64,000 nt of DNA, taken from assembly GCA_014904985.1 (NCBI GenBank), contig MU129116.1:1-64000 (forward strand). Direction: 5' to 3'. The position numbers and the translations under genes are program-made. Below, piece after piece: positions 34,211-47,332 of the stretch. The first letter of the stretch is position 1. Every line of letters starts with the position of its first letter. Source of the stretch: Hydnum rufescens UP504. Taxonomy: Eukaryota; Basidiomycota; Agaricomycetes; Cantharellales; Hydnaceae. The notes beneath the pieces are model-generated. The model was not told where the DNA came from. It saw only the letters and a program-made list of their open reading frames with translations, and did not search any database.

Positions 34211-34379
34211 TATTACAGATGCAAACTGTTGTTTCTGCATCGAATCCCATCCCATGCACTTGTCCCCATTATCAACCAGCAACAAAAACATCTTAACCAC
34301 TGGACTACAAACAAATTAATCTCCAAGAACTCAGAAATATCCTTTGATTTCATCTCCCATTGCCACAAATAACTTCTAG

Positions 34380-34631
34380 AACCTCACAGATAAGAAAGAT
34401 AACACCCCCTTGACTACCCTTTTGTTCTGTTTATGAATGACTCACCTTCCTTGCAACCACTTTATGAAAGATAACACCTTCTTAGCAACCCTTTTGTTCT
34501 GTTTATGAATGACTCACCTATCTTGCAACCACTTTATGAATGACTCACCTATCATGCAACCACTTTATGAATGACTCACCCTCCTTGACAACCCTATTGT
34601 TCTCACATATGACTCACCTAGGAGTGAGTCA
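34380..34631 (+). promoter_or_regulatory. cluster of six TGACTCA sites in a tandem repeat
   Basis: TGACTCA at 34438, 34510, 34541, 34572 and 34610, and its complement TGAGTCA at 34625. Four lie in a 31-bp repeat (TTTATGAATGACTCACC..TTGCAACCAC). TGACTCA is the known Gcn4/AP-1 type bZIP site. The cluster ends 32 bp before a TATA box. Confidence 0.65.
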
Positions 34632-34662
34632 TATTCTTTAAACACAGCCACCTTCAGAAAGG

Positions 34663-34669
34663 TATAAAA
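34663..34669 (+). promoter_or_regulatory. TATA box
   Basis: TATAAAA downstream of the TGACTCA cluster. The transcript would run rightwards. A good donor (AAAG|GTGAGT) follows at about 34893, but no long ORF does, so this is probably an LTR promoter. Confidence 0.5.
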
Positions 34670-35219
34670 GCTGGTAGATTTTCCTGTATCCCCCCATCAT
34701 CTTCTCACTACTGGAATATACTACTGTCTACAAATCTGCTTGCATCTGAAGAGAGTACTGATCTAAAAGCCATCTGGAGCTAAGTCATATACAAGGTTGT
34801 TAAGACTAAGTCACTGGAAGCCCTCTATGTGAAATACTAAGCCAAGGATAGTTGCAGGACCTAAGGTTAGAGTTGCTGGACATCCAAGGAAAGGTGAGTA
34901 ATAACAAAGTCAAGTCAGAAGAAGAAAGAAATACATTGACACACTGAATCAAGCTTAAACTAGTCCAGAACCCACTTTAGAATCTGCATTTTGACCAGGA
35001 GGACACAAATAGGTACACACAAATAGCAGTAAACAGTTCAATACAACACGTATAAGCCTTTCACAAGCATCCCACGATATATCATTGACTATAGCTAGTC
35101 CATACCATCGCCTTACCATCACTGAATACCATACACAACTTGTTAGAGAGTGATCAACCATCAGAGTGAACCAGCCCATTGAATAAAAACAGAAATACAG
35201 TCTCCCATCTACACACTGG

Positions 35220-35511
35220 CTGAACCAGAGTTTGATTTGACAGTCATCAGAGCTTCCAATCCTTCTTCTATACCGTAGGTCCAGAATGAAGGCCAGGCAC
35301 AGTCCATGTCATTACATAATCACAATTCTTCACCCTTAAGGCAAAGGAACAACATGGAATGATAGGTTTTGGACGTGTAGAATTTGGATTGTTTCTCCAG
35401 TGAATGAACAGTTTGAAAATTGAGGATGGGATGGACGTTCAATCTGTTTGTTTGTTTGTAAAATTGGCCTCAGATGGGGTTTCTATGGTGTAGGGATTTA
35501 TCCCTCCAACA
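35220..35511 (-). repeat. start of an LTR-like repeat (same family as 4694-5110)
   Basis: On the minus strand it starts TGTTGGAGGGATAAATCCC at 35511 and shares ATTGTGATTATGTAATGA and neighbouring words with 4694-5110. Homology to that family stops near 35265 and resumes near 33690, as if about 1.6 kb lay inserted between. Confidence 0.5.
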
Positions 35512-35549
35512 TATTAGGCCTCAGCTGGGTCATGGTCCCTCGCAACAGG

Positions 35550-38345
35550 TCAAAAAGCATTTAATTCCATTATGCGAAGTGCTGTGATGTGACTAATTAT
35601 GATGTGACAGCACGTTTGGGCACTTGCCAGTTCTGAAAGACGTCTCATCATCTGTTTGGTCTTGTATCTCAATCTGGATCTCCAGCTTGCCATCAAAGTC
35701 TGGTCTCCTTTGTGTACAAACTGTGCAGCTCTTTGGTTCGAATGGCTATGTGTGGCACTGGGCAAGATCAAAATCCCAAGCTGAAACATGCTATGTATGT
35801 TGCCCTCAAGGACAGCAGATTTGGGGCTCGATACATTGTTGTAGTGTGGAATGGAGGTAAGTACCCCATGGGGCAAGTCTTTCCTCATAAAGAAATGGCC
35901 ATCTGATAAGAATGCTTTGTTGTGAGTTGGCAATGGGACATTCTTCAATACACACACCAAATCCACTATACACTGTCATCAGACATCGACTTTATCAGAA
36001 AGATTCAACATCGCAGACATCAATACTTTGAAGATCTCTGTCAAAACCATCATATGCTGGAAACTCAGGCCAGTGCTATCATGGACACATTCAAATTCAC
36101 TACACAACATTTTGTATGAGGTACAGATTTCTTCTTTGTGTAATGTCGTGTCTGGGATTACTTTGGCAGAAACTCCAAGTATTTCTCCAGGGATTGCAAG
36201 GACAGCCTTGGGCAACTCAGTGTGAACAAACAACAATGGATATGTACGATTGATATCAGGCTTGTCAAGCAGAGGTGAGTACAACTTTGCTTTGGTTCTC
36301 TCTTCAGGTCTACTAAGACTCTTGATCAGGTCCATCAACTTTGTGCATCACAGATGAGAAGGCATCAGCTTTCCATCATCACTGTTTCTATTGTGTGAAG
36401 AATGAGCCCCCACTGTCTTCAAAATCTTTGTTGGGACATGGGTATACTGGGCAACCACACCAGAATAATTGCTGGTATGCTCAAGTCCATCACATGGTAT
36501 GTTAAGGTTCCCTCTATGTGAGGCCTGCCACTCCTGACATCTCTCTGCATATGAGATAATTTGCAGGCCTACTTTCACAATATACTCAAAAACCTCACCC
36601 AGGATCATGTCCATTAACTTGGGTGACTTGACAGATGTGCGTGATGCCAGACATGTAATCTTGGCACCAGGCCCATCATGATGCAAATCACTGGTATGTG
36701 CTCTGCAAGGCAATTCATCTATTACACAGGGATTGTTGGCTAACAAGTGGGATTTTTCTCGAATTCTCCATAGGATGTTCATCAAGACATGCATCAGATC
36801 CACAGTGCAGCATTGTCAGACATCAACAGTGTCAAATTGTTGGTAGATCGCAAACATCAAGACAGTGAATATCTTTGTCATAATCATCATGTGCCAGAAA
36901 CCCAAGCTGGCACCATCATGGACTCCTTCAAAATCACCATGCCACATTTTGTACAAGGTGTGCATCTCCTTTGGTAGCAATATTAACTGCAAGACTCTTT
37001 TGGCAGCAACCTCAAGCAGTTCCATGATAGTAGGCTTGAGGGGTTTAAACAGGTTCATCAACCTTGTGTTTCACTGGTAAGATGGTCCTGTTTCTTCAAC
37101 ACTGCCATATCCATCGTGTAAAAGAAGACTCGCTGACATCAAATTTGTGCAATCACAGATGTGCTCAGGTCTAATATGCAGCCATTCAAGGTCCCATTCA
37201 TGTAAGGTGGGTGTCTCCTTGTGCAGAACCCGCACCTCATCTTTTCTCTTGATTTTGAGGAACTCTGCAGGTATGTGAATCAAGGTATCACTCAACAGAT
37301 TCAAGAGCATCACATCAGGGTCTATTGTACAAGGTAAGTGGAGCTTCATCCAATCCATTTTTCGAGTCTTGATAAGATTCTTCCACAGGATCGACAGCTT
37401 AGCACATTCTGGGACTTGTGCTGTCAACACAGCAACCTCATAGTTTCCATCTCAGGCACTTGCATCTTTAGCAAAAGGTGAGTGCATTGTTGCCTGGTTT
37501 ATCTCTGCAAGTTGACTGAGAGGCTTAGACAGGTTGGTTGGCCTTGCAAGTTGGGAATCAGAAACCATGGCTTTGTCAACATCTGCATGTTTATCATGTG
37601 AATGGGAACTTGATGCCATTGGACAACATATAATGACTGTTGTCATTGGTACCAGCACCTGAAAGGTTGCTTTTGCAGCATTCACAACCATTCCCACAGG
37701 AGCTCTGACATATTTGGACAACATGATGCGAATGGATGTATGTTTGTGGCTAGGGTTCTCATATTTGGCTCGTACTGCTTCAGGCTCCATTTCATGTGGT
37801 GTCATTTTCATTATGATCTTACCCGCGTTTTTGAACTTGAACAATTCTGTAGGTCTATTGCCAGAGGCCTCGTTTGTCTCAATGTTGTCAAGTTTACTCC
37901 TCGGTCTTTGTTGAGATGCTTTAACAGGTTCCTTGAGTTCACATGCAACAGATCAAGAATCCTTGTTCCCTCAACATCAACATGTTTATCAGGAAAACAA
38001 AGACTTCTCCTCAAGAAATCTGGACAGTTGTGGATGTGCTCGAATCTGGTGCATGTCATTTCGAGTTCCGTATACAAAACTGTGTGTTTCATTGGTTTTC
38101 CACTGTTGTTAATCAAAGTTCCACTGATTTCCATCTGCATGAACGAGGTCGGGCACTTGGTTATGGCATCAGGCTTATTGTTAACCAGTAAGTGGGCCTG
38201 CATCATATACAATTCATGAGTTTTGACATGATCCCCCAACAGGATCAACTGTCTAACAGGTTTTGGATTTTGTGTCTTCGATTTGTCAAGATTGCTGAGT
38301 CCATTGTGTGAAGGGGAACTCTTTGACATTCTCAGTCCTCTCAGG
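35550..38345 (-). pseudogene. tandem diverged copies of an unrecognised protein module
   Basis: Seven consecutive minus-strand open stretches (38329-37811, 37844-37452, 37430-37071, 37061-36816, 36803-36348, 36338-35979, 35966-35550) carry recurring wording. 36338-35979 and 37061-36816 align over about 70 residues (ACTSYKMLCSEFECVHD-like, HMM..T.IFKVLM.A, D.VDV). Related pieces occur in the others (HDxxxSVEE, LxNLxKPL, LHKExPTL). DNA similarity is weaker than the pattern in the protein, which suggests old duplication of a coding module. No known domain is recognised. It lies downstream of, and in line with, the gag-like part at 47333-49090, from which Copia-B separates it. Confidence 0.45.
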
Positions 38346-38612
38346 TGTCATGAAATCAAGCATCTGTGTTCCTGGTAAGGTTCCTTGATTGAAAGTGAGT
38401 GTATCATTCTGGGATTTGTCTGTCTGACTCTAATGGGCTCCATTTCATGTTTATTGGGCTGAAGGGAGCCCTGCAATGTAAATGTCATGGCTTCACTTGG
38501 CCGTTGTGCATTCGCCGGTTCACTGGAGGGCAAACAGCAGCACCCACTTAGATCTCTCGATTTGTATCTCCCAGCATCCAAATGATGTAGGCTTCCTCAA
38601 TGATCCTCGGAC

Positions 38613-38946
38613 TGAGAAAGGTCTACAGCGGAATCACACAAAGGGTGATATCTGGAGTTCGGAGGAGTCAAACTAAGGATGAAGATATCTACATGAGTGA
38701 CAAGAAAAGAGACATACCTGGAGTTCGGAGGAGTCAAACTAAGATGAGACTGCCTCACAGAGACTACCAGGAGTCGAGATCAAACTAAGGGACTGCCTCC
38801 AGAGCTCCAAGGTATATAAAGGGCATCCGGTCCGAGATCACTGGATGCCATACATGGTGCTAACCAAAAAGGGAAATAGAGGCAAATAACAAATGTGTGA
38901 ATCAGGGAAGAGAAATATCAAATGGGATACCCGTCACATCTCAACA
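38613..38946 (-). repeat. Copia-B 3' LTR (334 bp)
   Basis: Minus strand TGTTGAGATGTGACGGG...CTTTCTCA. It contains CCTTTATATACC as a possible TATA region and two copies of TAGTTTGACTCCTCCGAACT. The last 18 bases equal the stub next to gag at 47111-47129, which confirms the LTR 3' end. Confidence 0.85.
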
Positions 38947-38954
38947 CTCCCACT

Positions 38955-41170
38955 TTATTTGCCTCCTAGCCTAACCAACCCCAATCTCTTGCAGCATTCC
39001 TCATGCTTCACTTGAACTAAGCCCTTTGTGAAGATGTCTGCTGTCATCTCTGTAGTAGGGACATATTCAAGTTGAATAGTCCCCAGCTCCACTTGGTCAC
39101 GAATCCAGTGATAGGACAGGAGAAGGTGTTTCATTCGTCCATGGTGCTCTGGATTTCTAGCAACAGCAATTGCAGATTGGTTGTCAGCATAGATGGTTGT
39201 TGGCCCAGTTGGGGGGTAACCGAGCTCTTGGAGGAATTGCCTCAGCCAGATGGCCTCAGCTCCTGCATGGTTTGAGGCAATGTATTCAGCCTCTGTAGTT
39301 GACCGGGCAACCACTGTTTGCCTTTTGCTGCTCCAATTAACACAGCTGGACCCAATGAAAAAGGCATAGCCATTTGTAGAACGCCCACTGTCCACATCCC
39401 CACCATGGTCTGCATCTGAGTACCCAGTGAGCCGAGACCCAAAGGAAGAGGGACCATATTCCAAGGCAAGATCTGAGGTGCCACAAAGGTATTGGAAAAC
39501 TCTTTGGACAGCTCTCCAGTGTTGGGGTCCTGCACATGAGTTGAACCTGCTCAGTACTCCCACTGCATAGGCAATGTCTGGACGAGTGCCAACTGCAAGG
39601 TACATGAGGCTTCCCACAGCACTGAGGTAGGGAACTCGTTTCATGTATTCAACCTCCTCAGGTGTCTTGGGAGACATATCTTTGGAGAGGTGGATGTTGG
39701 GATCAAGAGGAGTGGAGACAGGGCGAGCATTGGACTGGTGGAAACATTCCAGGATGTCATGGATGTGTTTGTGTTGGGAAAGGAACATTTTGCGATTAGG
39801 GCAGTCTCGAGTGATTTGAACACCAATGAGATAAGAGAGATTGCCCAGGTCCCTCATCTTGAAACGTTTCTGGAGCTCAGTCTTGACATGGAGTCGTGTG
39901 GCCTGGTCATTGCAAGCAATGGTGAGATCATCCACATAAACTGGAATGATGATTTTGATCTTGTTCTGAGCCCACACAAAGAGAGAGTGGTCAGATTGGA
40001 TCCTCTTGAAGCCCAGTTCCATGAAAAGTTCATTGAGTTTCTTGTACCACTGTCGAGGGCTTTGCTTCAGACCATAGAGTGGTTTCTTGAGACGACAGAC
40101 AAGGCCTTCCTTCCCCTTTGGAATGAACCCCTCTGGTTGAGCCATGTAAATTTCCTCCTCAAGGTCACCATTTAGGAAGGCAGAGGAGACATCCATGTGG
40201 TCAATGTCCATGTCTTCAATGGCAGCAATGGCAAGAATGGCACGAAGGGAGGCAAATTTGGCAACAGGAGCAAAGGTTTCTGTGTAGTCGAGGTGGGGTT
40301 TTTGGGAGAAGCCCTGAGCAACAAGACGAGCCTTGTACCTCTCAATGGAGCCATCTGCATTCTCCTTGATTTTGAAAACCCAACGAGAACCAACTGCTTT
40401 TCGACCTTGTGGAAGTGGGACAAGGTCCCAGGTGTTGTTGTCCATGATGGCCTTGTACTCGACTTGGGCAGCCTCCAACCATTTGTGAGAGTCATCAGAC
40501 TTGATGGCCTCCTTGTATGAACGAGGTTCAATTCCCCCTGAAAGGAAGGCATACTCAATCATCTCCTCAGTGCTGAGGACCCTTTGGGATGAATTGAGGT
40601 TTTCAAGTTGGAGGTGATGGGAAAGTCCCCCCAGGGGAGGAACATGTGACTGTGCTGGAAGCAAATTGTGCGAAAGTGCCCTCAGTGAGGGTGCACGTGA
40701 CTGGGCCGGAAGCAAATTGTGCGAAAGTGCCCCCACTGAGGGTGCACATGACCAGGCCGGAAGCAAATTGTACAAAAGTGCCCCCAGTGAGGGTGCATGT
40801 GACTGCACTGGAAGCAAATTATGTAATTCACCAGCCTCATGTTCCTGCACACGTTCTGCCCCTTCTGGTGAGGTGCCATCCTCTGGTTCAGGGGTAGGGG
40901 GGTGCAGTCTGGACATGTCCACCTTCCACCACTCGCCAGGAGGGGCACGAGCCCTAGTTGACCGACGAAGAGGGGCATCAGGAGGGGGTGCCAAAACAGG
41001 AGGGGGAACAGCATTCTGAGTGGCAGGGGGTGGTCCAGGTGACTGGGGGGGATCCTCAGGATCATCAGGGTGGGGTGGAGATCCTGGGGGAGGGGGAGCC
41101 TCAGGGGTATCAGGGGCAGATACTCCCACTGAACCAGGGGGGATATCAGGGGGGATGAAGAGGGGGTGTA
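38955..41170 (-). CDS. Copia-B pol: linker, reverse transcriptase, RNase H
   Basis: 724 codons open. From 41129: a Pro-rich linker (APPPPGSPPHPDDPED-like), then four 17-residue repeats (LLPxQSxAPSxGAL). RT follows (WVFKIKENADGSIERYKARLVA, DIDHMDVSSAFLNGDLEEEIYMAQPEGF, YGLKQSPRQWYKKL, YVDDLTIACN), then RNase H (SDADHGGDVDS, STTEAEYIAS, DNQSAIAVARNPEHH) to the stop beside the LTR. Upstream integrase (to about 41780) lies in another frame because a base is missing in a C run near 41160, where the relative at 19500 is in frame. All catalytic Asp residues are present. Confidence 0.88.
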
Positions 41171-41780
41171 CTGGGGGTTCTCTGATGTGAGGGAAGTCCC
41201 AGGGAGTAGACTCTCATCAAAAATAATATCCCGACTGATGATGATACCCTTGGTGGTAGGGTTGTAGCACCTCCAGCCCTTGTAGTCAGGTGGGTAGCCA
41301 AGAAAGATGCATTTCATGGACTTGGGTGCAAACCCTTTCCTTTGGTCCTTTTGGACATGCACATAGGCTTGACATCCAAATACCCGAAGATGATCCACAG
41401 AAGGTTTCTTCCCATGCCAGGCTTCATAGGGAGTCTTCCCAGGAAGGGCAGATGTGGGGGATCGATTCAGAACATGGAGGAAGGTGGACAGGGCTTCACC
41501 CCAGAAGGAAGCAGGGAGATGGGCAGCAGTGAGCATGGAGGTGATTCCATTCTCTAGGATCCTGTTAGTGATCTCTGCTACTCCATTCTGCTGAGGGGTG
41601 GCCCTGGTGGTATGCTGACGGGCTATACCATGTTCCTGCATGAATGCCTCCCACTGCTTGGACATATACTCCCCACCCTTGTCATCTCTAAAAGCCTTGA
41701 TGGTCCTTCCAGTTTGGTTCTCAGCAAGGGCCTTGAATTGTTTGAATGCAGCAAAGAGTTTATTCCCCTGATCTGCCCCC
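41130..41780 (-). pseudogene. Copia-B integrase core, part 1
   Basis: Reads FAAFKQFKALAENQTGRTIKAFRDDKGGEYMSKQWEAF, TPQQNGVAEITNR, GYPPDYKGWRCYNP. The usual Arg after GVAE is replaced by Ile-Thr, as in every Copia-B copy here. The N-terminal zinc-binding part is cut off at about 41755, where the sequence switches to a plus-strand linker piece (41756-41889). Confidence 0.75.
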
Positions 41781-41889
41781 AAGTTCAGTGGGAGCATCTC
41801 AACCCACTGCCCCAGGGCCCCCACCTCCACCAGATTCCCCAGGGATCTCTCCTAAGTCCCCAGGGACTGTCCCTTCATCAGGGAGCCTC

Positions 41890-41914
41890 NNNNNNNNNNN
41901 NNNNNNNNNNNNNN
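41890..41914. other. assembly gap, 25 N
   Basis: Run of N between a plus-strand Copia-B-like linker fragment and the second minus-strand copy. Real gap size unknown. Confidence 1.
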
Positions 41915-43985
41915 CCTTCCTTCCCTTTGGAATGAACCCTCTGGTTGAGCCATAAATTTCCTCCTCAAGGTCACCATTTAGGAAGGCAGAGGAGACATCC
42001 ATGTGGTCAATGTCCATGTCTTCAATGGCAGCAATGGCAAGAATGGCACGAAGGGAGGCAAATTTGGCAACAGGAGCAAAGGTTTCTGTGTAGTCGAGGT
42101 GGGGTTTTTGGGAGAAGCCTGAGCAACAAGACGAGCCTTGTACCTCTCAATGGAGCCATCTGCATTCTCCTTGATTTTGAAACCCAACGAGAACCAACTG
42201 CTTTTCGACCTTGTGGAAGTGGGACAAGGTCCCAGGTGTTGTTGTCCATGATGGCCTTGTACTCGACTTGGGCAGCCTCCAACCATTTGTGAGAGTCATC
42301 AGACTTGATGGCCTCCTTGTATGAACGAGGTTCAATTCCCCTGAAAGGAAGGCATACTCAATCATCTCCTCAGTGCTGAGGCCCTTTGGGATGAATTGAG
42401 GTTTTCAAGTTGGAGGTGATGGAAAGTCCCCCCAGGGGGGACATGTGACTGTGCTGGAAGCAAATTGTGCGGAAAGTGCCCTCAGTGAGGGTGCACGTGA
42501 CTGGGCCGGAAGCAATTGTGCGAAAGTGCCCCCACTGAGGTTCACATGACCAGGCCGGAAGCAAATTGTACGAAAGTGCCCCCAGTGAGGGTGCATGTGA
42601 CTGCACTGGAAGCAAATTATGTAATTCACCAGCCTCATGTTCCTGCGCACGTTCTGCCCCTTCTGGTGAGGTGCCATCCTCTGGTTCAGGGGTAGGGGGG
42701 TGCAGTCTGGACATGTCCACCTTCCACCACTCGCCAGGAGGGGCACGAGCCCTAGTTGACCGACGAAGAGGGGCATCAGGAGGGGTGCCAAAACAGGAGG
42801 GGGAACAGCATTCTGAGTGGCAGGGGGTGGTCCAGGTGACTGGGGGGGATCCTCAGGATCATCAGGGTGGGGTGGAGATCCTGGGGGAGGGGGAGCCTCA
42901 GGGGTATCAGGGGCAGATACTCCCACTGAACCAGGGGGGATATCAGGGGGGATGAAGAGGGGGTGTACTGGGGGTTCTCTGATGTGAGGGAAGTCCCAGG
43001 GAGTAGACTCTCATCAAAAATAATATCCCGACTGATGATGATACCCTTGGTGGTAGGGTTGTAGCACCTCCAGCCCTTGTAGTCAGGTGGGTAGCCAAGA
43101 AAGATGCATTTCATGGACTTGGGTGCAAACCCTTTCCTTTGGTCCTTTTGGACATGCACATAGGCTTGACATCCAAATACCCGAAGATGATCCACAGAAG
43201 GTTTCTTCCCATGCCAGGCTTCATAGGGAGTCTTCCCAGGAAGGGCAGATGTGGGGGATCGATTCAGAACATGGAGGAAGGTGGACAGGGCTTCACCCCA
43301 GAAGGAAGCAGGGAGATGGGCAGCAGTGAGCATGGAGGTGATTCCATTCTCTAGGATCCTGTTAGTGATCTCTGCTACTCCATTCTGCTGAGGGGTGGCC
43401 CTAGTGGTATGCTGACGGGCTATACCATGTTCCTGCATGAATGCCTCCCACTGCTTGGACATATACTCCCCACCCTTGTCATCTCTAAAAGCCTTGATGG
43501 TCCTTCCAGTTTGGTTCTCAGCAAGGGCCTTGAATTGTTTGAATGCAGCAAATGTCTCATCCTTAGTCTTCAACAAGTAGACAAAGCGATAACGAGTGGC
43601 ATCATCAATGAAGGTGACCCAATACCGGTATCCAGAGGAGGTTCGAACAGGGGTAGGACCATGAAGATCAGAGTGGACAAGTTCAAGGGGTTTGGAACGA
43701 CGGGAGGTGGCCACTTTTGGGAAGGGGTCTCTGTGCTGCTTTCCCAGGATGCATGCCTCACAGGTAGGGGGGAAAGGAGCAGTATTGTCAATTTTAAGGC
43801 CAGTGACAAGATCCTTCCCAACAAGTTGATTTAGCCTGTCATGGCCAATGTGGCCTAGACGACAATGCCAGAGTTCCAAGTCCTTAGCCACTTTGATAGA
43901 GTAGGCACTCTCCTGGGAGACAGTGCTTCCATCCAGGTAGGCCACATTGTCCTTTTGGATAGTGGCTGTGAAGACAAGGTGGAAC
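41915..43985 (-). pseudogene. second Copia-B copy: RT start to integrase zinc domain
   Basis: Repeats 40100-41755 with scattered one-base deletions and carries on into the integrase HHCC region (LELWHCRLGHIGHDRLNQLV, CEACILGKQHRDPFPK) and its core (HSDLHGPTPV, FIDDATR, DDKGGEY). 43945-42776 is one open frame of 389 codons. The RT part is truncated by the N gap after FLNGDLEEEIY. Confidence 0.8.
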
Positions 43986-44425
43986 CATGTTTAAAATCCA
44001 ATGCCTTGGTGGATGGTGACAGTAAAGCCATGATCCTGAAGGAAGGACAATGTGGTCCTACCCTGGATGGAAGCACTGTTCTACCCAGGAGGTGCCTACT
44101 CATCAAAAGTGCTAGACTTGAGAACTCGCATTGTCGATCTAGGCAACATTGGCCATGACAGGCATAAATCAACCTTGTTGGGAAGGTCTTGTCACTGGCC
44201 TTAAATTGACCAATACTGCTCCTTTCCCCCTACCTGTGAGGCATGCATCCTGGGAAAGCAGCACAGAACCCCTTCCCAAAAGTGGGCCACCTTCCCTTGT
44301 TCCAAACCCCTTGAAACTTGTCCCACTCTGATCTTCATGGTCCTACCCCTTTCGAACCTCCCTGGATACCGGTATTGGGTCACCTCATTGATGATGCCAC
44401 TCGTTATTTGTTTTATGCTATTGTT
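43986..44425 (+). pseudogene. inverted Copia-B piece (integrase N-domain)
   Basis: Complement of 43555-43985 with many small indels, so 43555-44425 forms an imperfect palindrome. On the plus strand it reads through the zinc-domain and HSDLHGP region in shifting frames. Confidence 0.7.
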
Positions 44426-45319
44426 GAAGACTAAAGATGAGACAGGAGTATACTGCCCATTCTCTGAGGTGAGAGAGGTGCCTGGCAGTAGACTCTCATC
44501 AAATATAACATCCCTACTGATCACAATGCCCTTGGTTGTAGGGTTGTAGCAGCGCCAGCCCTTGTAATCAGGTGGGTAGCCAAGGAAGATGCACTTCAAG
44601 GACTTGGGAGCAAATCCCTTCCTCTGGTCCTTTTGCACATGAACATATGCTCGACATCCAAATACCCGGAGGTGGTCCACAGAGGGTTTCTTCCCATGCC
44701 AAGCTTGGTAGGGTGTTTTTCCAGGTACAGCAGATGTGGGGAGCGATTGAGAACATGGAGGAAGGTGGAGAGGGCTTCACCCCAGAGGGATGCAGGGAGG
44801 TGGGCAGCACTGAGCATGGGAGGTGATTCCATTCTCTAGGATACAATTGGTGATTTCTGCTACTCCATTCTGCTGAGGGGTGGCCCTAGTCGTGTGCTCA
44901 CGGGCAATACCATGTTCTTTCATAAAGTCCTCCCACTGCTTGGACATATACTCTCCACCCTTGTCATCTCTGAATGCCTTGATGGTCCTTCCAGTTTGGT
45001 TCTCAGCAAGGGCCTTGAATTGTTTGAATGCAGCAAATGTCTCATCCTTAGTCTTCAAGAGGTAGACAAAGCGATAACGAGTGGCATCATCAATGAAGGT
45101 GACCCAATACTGGTATCCAGAGGAAGTGCGAACAGGGGTAGGACCATGGAGATCAGAGTGAACAAGTTCCAGAGGTTTAGAGCGACGAGAGGTGGCCATT
45201 TTGGGGAAGGGGTATCTGTGCTGCTTTCCCAGAATGCATGCCTCACAGAGGGTGGGAAAAGGAGCAGAGTTGTCAATTTTAAGGCCACGTCTGCTCTTTA
45301 GTCTTCAACAAGTAGACAG
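44426..45319 (-). pseudogene. third, more diverged Copia-B integrase copy
   Basis: Minus-strand integrase again (SDLHGPTPVRTSSGYQYW, FIDDATR, DDKGGEYMSKQWEDFMKEHGIAREHTTRATPQQN, then VDHLRVFGCRAYVHV). It has base substitutions not shared by the other two copies, so it comes from a different element rather than from local duplication. Confidence 0.7.
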
Positions 45320-46995
<1,676 letters not shown>

Positions 46996-47332
46996 TGGGA
47001 GGAGGTGGGTGGTGAGAATATGAGTGGTTGGAGAGTGAAGTGAACTCGACAGATGGAGAAGGTAAGTGCTGAAGACAGTATTGGTATGGCTAGAGGGATG
47101 GGCCATAACCTGAGAAAGGTCTACAGCGGTCCACATGATCAAAGTCTTTGGACGTCATCAGGAAACTAGGCCATTGCAACTCAGGTGGCTCCAATTCCTC
47201 AACACTTTGGTGTCTATTGCATGAACTGGTACCTGGCACTAGATGTTGTGAGTTCAGGTACCCGTGTTTGGTACCAAGTTCTGATGTGCAATTTCCTCTT
47301 GACTTAGAGGTACCCTTGTTGCTAATATTGAC

